A DNA stretch of 11,944 nt from an uncultured Lentisphaeria bacterium (lineage in GTDB: Bacteria > Verrucomicrobiota > Lentisphaeria > JABSQK01 > CAJWLW01): the NCBI GenBank assembly GCA_913042885.1, contig CAJWLW010000127.1, forward strand, positions 1-11,944. Direction: 5' to 3'. The notes below the pieces were generated by a model. That model was not told the origin of the DNA, searched no databases, and saw nothing but the letters and a program-made list of their open reading frames with translations. Of the stretch, positions 5,775 through 11,944 are shown in pieces. The translations under genes were made by a program, and so were the position numbers. How positions within the stretch are numbered: the stretch's first letter is position 1; each line of letters opens with the position of its first letter.

Positions 5775-7595
5775 TCAGGTAACAAATGATTGCATGGTTT
5801 CGTCGCTGATCGGCGATACAAGCTGGGGCAGGTGTTGTCGAGCCCAGGCGCGAGCCTTGCCCTGTGCTCTGTCATGGTCACGAACGATGTCATGGATCGC
5901 AGTGTTAATCTCATCCGCCTGGACAACCGGCTGCGACTGTTCGGGAAACCAGCCGAGGGGGTCCATGTCCAGTGCCGTCTCGCGACCGACGACAACCACG
6001 GGAACGCCGGCCAGCGCGGTCTCCAATGCTGCGGTCGAGGCCATGACAATAGCGCAGCCGACGCGAGACAGCCATATGTCAAGGTTGCCATCAACCACTT
6101 TCATGCAGGCCGGCAGCGATCCGAATTCGTGGGTCTCCAGAAATTGCGGGAAGTTTGTCATCGGATGTGGCTTGATCAGCAACAGCAGCTCCGATTCGCT
6201 GCGGAACGCGGCGATGAGTTTGACGATCATCTCGTAAGCCGCTGTCAATTCCAGCGGCATTATCACGAGCACCGCATTTCTGTCCGCGTTGCCGGCGGTG
6301 ACTGATTTTGCGCCTGCGAGGTGCGGAAATCGCAGCGACGGTCCGACCGCCAATCGCTCCGGTGCGTAGCCATGCCTCTCGAGCAGCTCCTTAAACCATA
6401 CCGAGTTGCAGACGATGCGTTGCGGAAACGGGACTGTGCCGGAGCGATTCGTATGTGCGTAGGCCGAAAGAAACAGGGGCGGCGGCGCCATATAATGAAC
6501 GAAGCCGATTGTCTTTGTCGCGGGCATGAACTCGTTGAGTGCGATAACCTGAGGTTTTTCCTGCAGGAAATTTTCGTGTACATCGATGTAGAAATCGAAT
6601 CTGAACCCGCGGCGGGCGAATTTTTCGATTAACCGGTAATAAAGGATCGGCCTGGTGATCGGCATCTCGGACGTGCTGTTGCGACACATATGCCGCACCA
6701 GCCGAGTTATGTCGAGGCCCGCGAGCTCGTGCCGACCCGGCAGCAGATTTCGCTGGCGCCAAACAATTCCGGCAGCCCACAGGTAGTCGCGCAGCGAATA
6801 GTAACGCTCCGGCATGACGTATTTCAGACGGGCATTGCGGAACCACCGATAGATGCTGCGCCATCCGCGCCTCGCGTTGTTGACCCACGGCAATACAACA
6901 ACCTCGAATCCGTTGTCCTCCAGCCAATGCGGCAGATCCCCGAAGTAGCGGTCGCGGCTTGCGCCGTCTTCGCCGAAATAGCTTTCATCAATGCAGGTAT
7001 GCAGCAGGACACGCGGGCGGTCGCCGGCGCCGCGGAGAGAATCGTCGAGGTTCGGCGCCCACAGGCGCGCCATGATGATCTGTTTGATTGCGTGCGGGAG
7101 ATATCGTGCCCAGCCCCTGATCAGGCGTTTCGTCAACGCCGATTCGGGCTCACTGTCCAGCCGAGTCACATCGGCGTTGTGGATGACGTCGCGGCAACTG
7201 TCGAGCAATGCGGCGCTGTCACTGAAAATAAGGATGTTGGGATGCTCGGCGACCAGATCGAGGGCCAACTGCAGATAGCATACCTGGTGAAAAAGCGTCG
7301 GGAGATGCGTGTTGCATTCCGCCAGGCGGCTGCTCCACCAGACCAGGGGGGTCTCCGTTTCGCCCGCCTGATTGAGCCAGTCGAGAAATGGTTGACGCAG
7401 TTTTGCTGCAACCGCCTGCAGGCGCGGGCCGACAGACAGCCGCGGATATTGGGCGCCAAGAGCACGCTCCCAGCGCTGGACCATGCGGAAATCGCACTGC
7501 AGGGAGACCCAGGGCGTCTCGGCCGGTACCCGGCTCCTGATGATTTCGTGCCGGACATCGTTGTCGGCGAGACAGATTGATCGATTGCGGCTCAA
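5775..7595 (-). CDS. Putative GT-B-like surface carbohydrate transferase, 606 aa
   Basis: This is a large soluble protein with no signal peptide or clear membrane helix. Its C-terminal half resembles GT-B transferases of surface polysaccharide synthesis: KTIGFVHYMAPPPLF (about 361-375), RIVCNSVWFKELLERHGY, LLLLIKPHP (about 471-478) and ASTAALETALAGVPVVVVG (about 519-537). The last is the usual donor-site helix start with Ser/Thr and Glu. The N-terminal part has VWWSSRLAECN, then LPTLFHQVCYLQLAL, reminiscent of the LIC13510-type family found in Leptospira and proteobacterial O-antigen loci; I recall this only by pattern. I place the start at the TTG at 7595-7593, one base after the preceding stop, because the frame upstream of it is Ser/Thr/Arg-rich shadow sequence within the methyltransferase gene. 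The ATG at 7484 is the alternative. The order of genes suggests it transfers or handles the sugar made by the genes before it. Confidence 0.78.
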   Translation of the reverse strand: MSRNRSICLADNDVRHEIIRSRVPAETPWVSLQCDFRMVQRWERALGAQYPRLSVGPRLQAVAAKLRQPFLDWLNQAGETETPLVWWSSRLAECNTHLPTLFHQVCYLQLALDLVAEHPNILIFSDSAALLDSCRDVIHNADVTRLDSEPESALTKRLIRGWARYLPHAIKQIIMARLWAPNLDDSLRGAGDRPRVLLHTCIDESYFGEDGASRDRYFGDLPHWLEDNGFEVVVLPWVNNARRGWRSIYRWFRNARLKYVMPERYYSLRDYLWAAGIVWRQRNLLPGRHELAGLDITRLVRHMCRNSTSEMPITRPILYYRLIEKFARRGFRFDFYIDVHENFLQEKPQVIALNEFMPATKTIGFVHYMAPPPLFLSAYAHTNRSGTVPFPQRIVCNSVWFKELLERHGYAPERLAVGPSLRFPHLAGAKSVTAGNADRNAVLVIMPLELTAAYEMIVKLIAAFRSESELLLLIKPHPMTNFPQFLETHEFGSLPACMKVVDGNLDIWLSRVGCAIVMASTAALETALAGVPVVVVGRETALDMDPLGWFPEQSQPVVQADEINTAIHDIVRDHDRAQGKARAWARQHLPQLVSPISDETMQSFVT

Positions 7596-7596
7596 T

Positions 7597-8412
7597 CTAC
7601 CCGATTTTCCAGGCCCGGAATCGTTCTGCCAGCTTGTCCTGCTTCTCCATGCCGTCTTCGAGCATGGGCTTACGGGAATTGTTGTACCACGCGTAAAAGA
7701 GATCGGTTTCCCACGAATCACTGTACCCGTGATCGAGGTGATTGACGGTGTCGAAATGTTCCTGAAGCAGTGCTTCCGTTTCAACCCCAAAGCCACGGCA
7801 GGAGTTGTTTGCCTGGCCATCGACAGGGGCGAGATCAAGCTTTTTCCGAAACATGTTGACGTACGCGATGTTGACGTGGTCGTAGTCGTAATTGGCGTCG
7901 TCGATGGTGACGATTGCATTCGGGGCGAGCACGTCCTTCAGGTATTCGAGCTCGCCGCGCAGAGTGCACCACGTGTGCTCGCTGTCGAGAAAACAGAAGT
8001 CGACCTGCTCGTCGAGCTCGCGCAGGATGGGAATACCCAGGTATTCTGACAGACTGCTATAGGCGACAAACCGCCAGTGATCCCAGATGCTCTTGCGATG
8101 ATGCTGCTCGAGCGTGTCGGTGCAGATGTTTCGGAGTTCGGCGCCCTTGGGGTTGGCAATGTCCCACGAGTAGAGGACGCCATCGTATTTCATCGCACTA
8201 TGGAGCAGCGCAATCGTGCTGGCGCCGACACCAGTTTCGACGAGCACAGGGCGCTGCTTGCGGCAGTGTTTCTCGAACAACTGATGCAGTGCCAGATACT
8301 CGGAGTCGGGAATGGAGTTGACCCAGCGCGGCAGCAGCCGTTTAACGCCGAGCAGGAATCCTTCCTCATCCGCTTCGATTTCAGCCGGTGTTCCGAAATA
8401 GAAGTCGTACAT
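7597..8412 (-). CDS. Class I SAM-dependent methyltransferase (Methyltransf_24-like)
   Basis: This 271-residue protein is probably a cytoplasmic methyltransferase acting on a sugar or other small group. VLVETGVGASTIALL (56-70) is motif I with E-x-G-x-G-x-ST, DGVLYSWDIA (77-86) gives strand 2 with acidic Asp84, and QVDFCFLDSEHTW (136-148) with the DxxH pair is typical of the class that also contains cephalosporin hydroxylase-like and TylF-like O-methyltransferases. LAPNAIVTIDDAN (162-174) supplies strand 5 and possible metal-binding Asp residues. The C-terminal 70 residues (LFYAWYNNSRKPML, then AERFRAWKIG) are not recognised. The start ATG at 8412 has a good GAGGGA ribosome site 5 bases upstream, overlapping the stop of the dehydrogenase gene, so it is well supported. 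It could O-methylate a sugar made by this operon. Confidence 0.85.
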   Translation of the reverse strand: MYDFYFGTPAEIEADEEGFLLGVKRLLPRWVNSIPDSEYLALHQLFEKHCRKQRPVLVETGVGASTIALLHSAMKYDGVLYSWDIANPKGAELRNICTDTLEQHHRKSIWDHWRFVAYSSLSEYLGIPILRELDEQVDFCFLDSEHTWCTLRGELEYLKDVLAPNAIVTIDDANYDYDHVNIAYVNMFRKKLDLAPVDGQANNSCRGFGVETEALLQEHFDTVNHLDHGYSDSWETDLFYAWYNNSRKPMLEDGMEKQDKLAERFRAWKIG

Positions 8413-8421
8413 GTGTGTCCC

Positions 8422-9180
8422 TCAGATAAAGTCACCGCCGTCAATGCGCAAACACTGTCCGGTGGTGAACTGGTTTTGCGATGAGATCAGATAAAGTACT
8501 GCTGCAGCAACATCCTTTGTCGTGCCGGCGGCCCCAAGCGGCACCATCGCCTGTCGCTTTTCAATTTCTGCAGGCGTGCGCTTGGTGGCTTCGGCGTGAA
8601 ACCTGGTGTCGATAAAGCCGGGTGCTACGGCATTGACCAGGATGCCGCGAGACGCACAAACCTTTGCCAGCGCCCGCACGACTGCTTCAATGCCGGCCTT
8701 CGCCACACCGTACGCCAGCGTCGTAGCGCCGCCGCCGCGATTCGCTGAAGCGGTGCCCATCAACACGACACGGCCGCCGGTGTCCATATGCCGGATTGCT
8801 GCCTGCGCCAGAAAGAACGGCGCTGTCAGGTTGACTGCCAGGTCGGCGTTCCAGTCGTCGGGCTGGAGTTCCTCCCACGAGCAGACGCGATGGATGTTGC
8901 CGGTAAACTGAATCAAACAGTCGATGCCGCCACTCCAGTCTGTAAACGCGTCGACCAGGGACATCGCTGCTTCGCCGCTGTCGAGATCTGCGCTGAAGGA
9001 TTTTACCTTCGCAGCAGTGTCCGTGTCGACGTATCGTTGCAGCCGATCGATCGATCGATTTCCGTGCAGGCCTATAGTGACCGGACAATCAAGCAGGTGC
9101 GGGATCAGCGCCTCGGCCATGTCACTGGTAGCGCCTGCGATAAGGATCCGGGCATCATCAAGTGGTTCAAAAGACGTCAT
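8422..9180 (-). CDS. Short-chain dehydrogenase/reductase (classical SDR)
   Basis: This 252-residue NAD(P)-dependent oxidoreductase has the standard classical SDR size. RILIAGATSDMAEAL (11-25) is the cofactor loop; the third glycine of the usual pattern is Ala22. Also present are FTGNIHR (the NNAG position), Asn117 in VNLTAPFF, Ser145 in LMGTASANRGG, and Tyr157 and Lys161 in YGVAKAG, giving the full Asn-Ser-Tyr-Lys set. ILVNAVAPGFIDTRF and FTTGQCLRIDGGDFI are normal C-terminal signatures resembling FabG-like proteins. The ATG at 9180 overlaps the stop of the isomerase gene by 4 bases (ATGA), so the pair is probably translated together and may act on consecutive steps. In this setting it could oxidise or reduce a carbonyl or hydroxyl on a sugar or sugar acid; a fatty-acid role is less likely from context. 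Confidence 0.93.
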   Translation of the reverse strand: MTSFEPLDDARILIAGATSDMAEALIPHLLDCPVTIGLHGNRSIDRLQRYVDTDTAAKVKSFSADLDSGEAAMSLVDAFTDWSGGIDCLIQFTGNIHRVCSWEELQPDDWNADLAVNLTAPFFLAQAAIRHMDTGGRVVLMGTASANRGGGATTLAYGVAKAGIEAVVRALAKVCASRGILVNAVAPGFIDTRFHAEATKRTPAEIEKRQAMVPLGAAGTTKDVAAAVLYLISSQNQFTTGQCLRIDGGDFI

Positions 9181-9968
9181 TGGCAGTAAACCTCGCGGGC
9201 AAATTCCAGCGTTTGAGTGAGCGCAGTGAAATCGGGAGCCTCGGCCGAGCGCACCATTTCCAAAGTAATAAAACCATCATAGCCGATGTCCTTCAAGCCC
9301 CCTGCGTAGGCGGTATGCTTGATCCCGTCATTCGGCCCCGCGAAGGAGAGATTCGCACCACCGGTGTGGACATGCTTGAGGTACTCAACCTGTTCGGCAA
9401 TCGCAGTGGGAGATTCGCCGTTGGTCGACATCGTGCGTATATCGAGATGCAGCGACAGGCCATCGCTTGCCGCCGCCTCGACAAGCTTGATGCCTTCCCG
9501 GTGGTTACGCACCAGGTCGGCATCGGGCAACGGCTCTATCAGGAACGTCACGTTTCGTGCGACACCGATCTCGCCGAGTTGCTGAAAAAAGTCAACCGCT
9601 TGCGACCACGCGGCGTCGCGAGACAGTCCATCGAGACTGCGGCTGCGTGGTGAACCAAACACCAGGAACCGCCCGCCGAGCTGTCGGCACTGCCTTGCGA
9701 GCCGATCGCAATATTCGAGAAGGTCGATCCGGTGCGATTCATTGACAATACGCAACTGCGGCACTTCGAACAGTAGTGAATGCAGCCCGACAACATCGAG
9801 TCGGTGTTGCCGCAGCCGCGCCGCAGTAGCCGCTATCTGGTCATCGGTTTCCAGCTCCGTCAATCCGGGAGCCAGTTCCACGGCTTCCGCCCCGGCATTT
9901 ACCAGAAAGGCCAGAAGCTCGTCGTCGAGGCGCTGGCCCCACGCGATATTGGATATCGCCAGTTTCAC
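9177..9968 (-). CDS. Sugar phosphate isomerase/epimerase-like TIM-barrel protein (AP endonuclease 2 superfamily)
   Basis: This 263-residue protein has the pattern of the xylose-isomerase-like TIM barrel. Strands alternate with likely metal ligands: TFLIEPLP (Glu145), LSLHLDIRTM (Asp176), LKHVHTGG (His201) and GFITLEMV (Glu237), the usual Glu-Asp-His-Glu set that binds one divalent metal. The N-terminus MKLAISNIAWG and GAEAVELAPGLT match the first barrel turns. Members include isomerases, epimerases and dehydratases such as the IolE and Hyi types. The start codon is GTG (9968-9966), 6 bases after the stop of the radical SAM gene, with only a weak ribosome site. Its end overlaps the dehydrogenase start by 4 bases. 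I infer a step on a free or activated keto-sugar in the same pathway; the exact reaction cannot be assigned from sequence. Confidence 0.9.
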   Translation of the reverse strand: MKLAISNIAWGQRLDDELLAFLVNAGAEAVELAPGLTELETDDQIAATAARLRQHRLDVVGLHSLLFEVPQLRIVNESHRIDLLEYCDRLARQCRQLGGRFLVFGSPRSRSLDGLSRDAAWSQAVDFFQQLGEIGVARNVTFLIEPLPDADLVRNHREGIKLVEAAASDGLSLHLDIRTMSTNGESPTAIAEQVEYLKHVHTGGANLSFAGPNDGIKHTAYAGGLKDIGYDGFITLEMVRSAEAPDFTALTQTLEFAREVYCQ

Positions 9969-9974
9969 TGCCCG

Positions 9975-11132
9975 TCAAACGACCGTACAGCGGCAGCATG
10001 GTTCAACCGCCGGCCGTTCGCCGTCGCTGTGCCGCTGCCGCAGTGTTGTGTATGCCTCCGAGCGCCATAGCGCCGAGAGGCCGGTGTTACGGACATTGCC
10101 GACGGCCAATGTCGAGCGATAATCGGTATCGCACGGATTGGTTTTGCCGTCGAACCAGACGAACATCCGTCGCCATAGATCGGAGCACGGTGTTTTCAGC
10201 TCAGCATTCGGAGGTGTGTCGTAGATGTTTTCCCACGGGTTGTATCGGACGAACGACACCTGATCGACATGGTCACTCCAGAACCGGACCATGTCGCCCA
10301 TGTTCTGTTTCTCGGCGTCGAACATCACGCCGGAAACCCGGGTGATAATCGGGGCATCCGGATACTGTTGGTGCCGGATTCTCTCGAACATCCGGACATT
10401 GCGGAAGGTCTCTTCCAGCGAGCCGTTGACCCGGAACTCGCTGTATGTCGGCTCTTCTGCGGCATCGGCAGAAAAGACCAGCGTGCGGATACCGCCGGCA
10501 AGAATCGCGTGGGCATGGGCCTCAGTCAGCAGCGATGCATTGGTGTTCATCTTCAGTCCGAGAAATTTACCCTGGCAGTAGTCGAGCATGTCGTTGATCT
10601 CAGGATTGACCAACGGTTCGCCGCGTGACGCCAACGATCCGAACTCAACATGGGTCGCCAATTGATCAACGACCTCACGAAAGAGATCCAGCGACATTTT
10701 GCCCATCATCCCGGACTTGCGACTGGCAAAGAACTTGTCGGTTTGATAACAGAAGACACAACGGAAATTGCACACCGACGCCGGCTCGATCTGGATGTAG
10801 GGCGGATAATCGTCCAGCTCGCGCGTTATCGGGAAGATGTCGTAGCGATACCGATGGAAGAGATAGCGCGACAGTTCGTCATCGGCCAGGGTCGATATTT
10901 CGTCGGCGATGAACTGGGTGATCTTGAACGGTTGAGCGCTGGTCCCGGCGGTGTCCAGGTCAGCAACCGCACGTTGCAGGATAGCCTGACGACCAGCCGG
11001 TACACTTCCCTCGTTCAACGCCGCCTGCCCGATTTTCAACGCTCGGGCGGACTGCTGTTGCACGTCCGCCGCGATGCGTGAATAGAAGCCATCGAAGCTA
11101 TGCTGCTTGACGTACGGTTGGGTGCTTTGCAC
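9975..11132 (-). CDS. Radical SAM protein with SPASM-like C-terminal cysteines
   Basis: This is a 385-residue iron-sulphur enzyme if it starts at the GTG at 11132-11130, 5 bases after the cytidylyltransferase stop. ATGs at 11180 and 11201 would overlap that gene by 43 or 64 bases. IEPASVCNFRCVFCYQTDK contains the CxxxCxxC triad (Cys121, 125 and 128 in this numbering), followed by SLASRGEPLVNP (the GGEP-like SAM amino-group contact), LKMNTNAS and LVFSADA. The C-terminus has PCSDLWRRMFVWFDG, NPCDTDYRSTLAVGN and a terminal PCCRCTVV, which fits SPASM auxiliary-cluster binding. About 110 residues before the cysteine triad are not recognised. SPASM enzymes include dehydrogenases, epimerases and peptide-modifying enzymes. 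No precursor peptide is visible here, so I infer a radical step on a carbohydrate, for instance dehydrogenation, epimerisation or deoxygenation. Confidence 0.9.
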   Translation of the reverse strand: MQSTQPYVKQHSFDGFYSRIAADVQQQSARALKIGQAALNEGSVPAGRQAILQRAVADLDTAGTSAQPFKITQFIADEISTLADDELSRYLFHRYRYDIFPITRELDDYPPYIQIEPASVCNFRCVFCYQTDKFFASRKSGMMGKMSLDLFREVVDQLATHVEFGSLASRGEPLVNPEINDMLDYCQGKFLGLKMNTNASLLTEAHAHAILAGGIRTLVFSADAAEEPTYSEFRVNGSLEETFRNVRMFERIRHQQYPDAPIITRVSGVMFDAEKQNMGDMVRFWSDHVDQVSFVRYNPWENIYDTPPNAELKTPCSDLWRRMFVWFDGKTNPCDTDYRSTLAVGNVRNTGLSALWRSEAYTTLRQRHSDGERPAVEPCCRCTVV

Positions 11133-11137
11133 GGAGA

Positions 11138-11875
11138 TCAATCCGTCCCGTAGGGGAAGTTGTTGTGTTGCAGCCACCATTCGACCATGGGCATCTGCCA
11201 TTGGAAGTCGACGTCACAGCCTGCCTCCTGCTTGAGCGGATAGATGCGCTTGCCCATCCATTTCTGTGGCGGCAGACCATCATCCATATTCTCGAGATTC
11301 TCGGGCCGCGCCACACAGCATGAGCAGTCAGCAAACCACACGTCGCCTTGACAGTCCCGATCACAGGACACTTCGTATTCCTTCACTTCGTCGAACGCCA
11401 TAAATGGTTGGAGCGAACCGTCGTCGTCGATATGTCTGGCCCGGGTGGGAGCGTACATGTTGAAGCGCGACACGGTCACCGCGGAATCAAATTCCGGACG
11501 TTCCCGCATGACCGCGACCCCCTCGTCGATCGTCTTGGGGAGCAGGGTTGCAGCGTTGCAGAACAGGGTCACGACAAGCTCGGGGCGTTCCCCTTCGCGC
11601 CGGATAATCTCGTGGTAGCCGTGCGCATATGCGTCTTCGCCCAATGCCTCGCGGGTGCAGAGATAATCCGGTCGCTCAATGACCTTGACGTCATTTTCCT
11701 TGGCCAGCGTGATCAGCCGTTCGTCATCTGTCGAGAGATACACGTGATCCACCGATTGTGAACGTTTGGCTGCAGTCATCGGGTACCAGGCCAGCGGATG
11801 GCCGCATACCGGCTTCAGGTTTTTCTCTGGAAACCCGACGCTCCCTTTGCGTCCTAGAATGAGTGCTGCAATCAT
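11138..11875 (-). CDS. NeuA-type cytidylyltransferase (acylneuraminate/CMP-sugar synthetase family)
   Basis: This 245-residue nucleotidyltransferase is expected to make a CMP-sugar from CTP and a 2-keto sugar acid. AALILGRKGSVGFPEKNLK (3-21) is the signature loop of the family (R-x-GS-x-x-x-P-x-KN), binding the CTP phosphates. VYLSTDDE (46-53), LVVTLFCNAATLLPKTIDE and the final DVDFQWQMPMVEWWL (the iDxxxDxxxAE region) agree with the family in order and spacing. Two oddities stand out. The PTSPLR segment is replaced by CNAATLLPKT. A cysteine cluster (Cys171, 175, 184, 186 and 187) sits where most relatives have the nGaiYi strand. The ATG at 11875 has a strong AAGGAG site 7 bases upstream. It could activate a nonulosonate, a Kdo-like sugar or an uncharacterised keto-acid sugar. 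Confidence 0.88.
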   Translation of the reverse strand: MIAALILGRKGSVGFPEKNLKPVCGHPLAWYPMTAAKRSQSVDHVYLSTDDERLITLAKENDVKVIERPDYLCTREALGEDAYAHGYHEIIRREGERPELVVTLFCNAATLLPKTIDEGVAVMRERPEFDSAVTVSRFNMYAPTRARHIDDDGSLQPFMAFDEVKEYEVSCDRDCQGDVWFADCSCCVARPENLENMDDGLPPQKWMGKRIYPLKQEAGCDVDFQWQMPMVEWWLQHNNFPYGTD

Positions 11876-11944
11876 GAATCATCTCCTTCGATATTAGCCA
11901 TCGTGTGTGCAATGACGGAGGCCGGCGCTGTTTCCGGCGACTTG
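11872..11944 (-). CDS. 3' end of an unidentified upstream gene (partial at right edge)
   Basis: One minus-strand frame entering from the right edge reads KSPETAPASVIAHTMANIEG and ends at the TGA at 11874-11872, overlapping the cytidylyltransferase ATG as ATGA, the same coupling used elsewhere in this operon. A second frame ends at a TAA at 11896-11894 (QVAGNSAGLRHCTHDG) and is the alternative. I favour the first because of the coupling. There is too little sequence to name the protein. Confidence 0.45.
   Translation of the reverse strand, partial: KSPETAPASVIAHTMANIEGDDS
11883..11888 (-). promoter_or_regulatory. Strong ribosome binding site of the cytidylyltransferase gene
   Basis: AAGGAG on the minus strand lies 7 bases before the ATG at 11875. 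It is the best Shine-Dalgarno match I noticed ahead of a start in the window, and it fixes this start codon. Most other genes here have weak sites and depend on overlap with the gene before them. Confidence 0.75.

Noticed and set aside
7596..7919. 108-residue N-terminal extension of the 606-residue transferase frame
   Set aside because: The extension is Ser/Thr/Arg-rich low-complexity text inside the methyltransferase gene in another frame; the TTG right after that gene's stop is the more economical start.
9043..9060. Tandem CGAT/GATC run
   Set aside because: It is only about four units and encodes ordinary residues in the dehydrogenase; most likely chance.

Overview
The window is one unidirectional surface-polysaccharide gene cluster, all on the minus strand and so transcribed from the right edge to the left. 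Base composition looks moderately GC-rich and the gene families are those of O-antigen, capsule or exopolysaccharide loci of Gram-negative bacteria, most likely a proteobacterium. I cannot name the genus. I see no RNA gene, CRISPR array, intact insertion sequence or phage gene.

Right-hand block (11944 down to 5775): the 3' end of an unidentified gene; a CMP-sugar (NeuA-type) cytidylyltransferase; a radical SAM/SPASM enzyme; a TIM-barrel sugar isomerase/epimerase-like protein; a short-chain dehydrogenase; a small class I methyltransferase; and a 606-residue GT-B-like putative transferase of the surface-carbohydrate type. Gaps run from a 4-base overlap to 9 bases, so this looks like one operon that makes, modifies, activates and perhaps transfers an unusual CMP-linked sugar. 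No nonulosonate synthase is visible; it may lie beyond the right edge.

Middle block (5774 to 3704): the only sizeable gap (96 bases) carries a sigma70-like promoter in front of a 515-residue B12-binding-domain radical SAM protein. Between that gene and the next is a scarred stretch. It holds what looks like the first 11 codons of a nucleotide-sugar epimerase, followed in another frame by a methyltransferase that has motif I and a C-terminal tail but lacks the middle of the fold.

Left-hand block (3702 to 1): a DegT/DnrJ/EryC1/StrS sugar aminotransferase; a 60-residue putative membrane protein coupled to genes on both sides; a family 2 glycosyltransferase; a family 4 glycosyltransferase that lacks its first strand; and, at the edge, an open frame that begins exactly like asparagine synthase B (Met-Cys-Gly-Ile) and changes after about 40 residues into the C-terminal tail of a family 4 glycosyltransferase.

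The most unusual features are the in-frame joins (asparagine synthase/GT4, and epimerase/methyltransferase with an internal deletion), which suggest repeated deletion or recombination here or assembly collapse, and the NeuA-radical SAM-isomerase-SDR-methyltransferase cassette, which could encode an undescribed CMP-sugar pathway.
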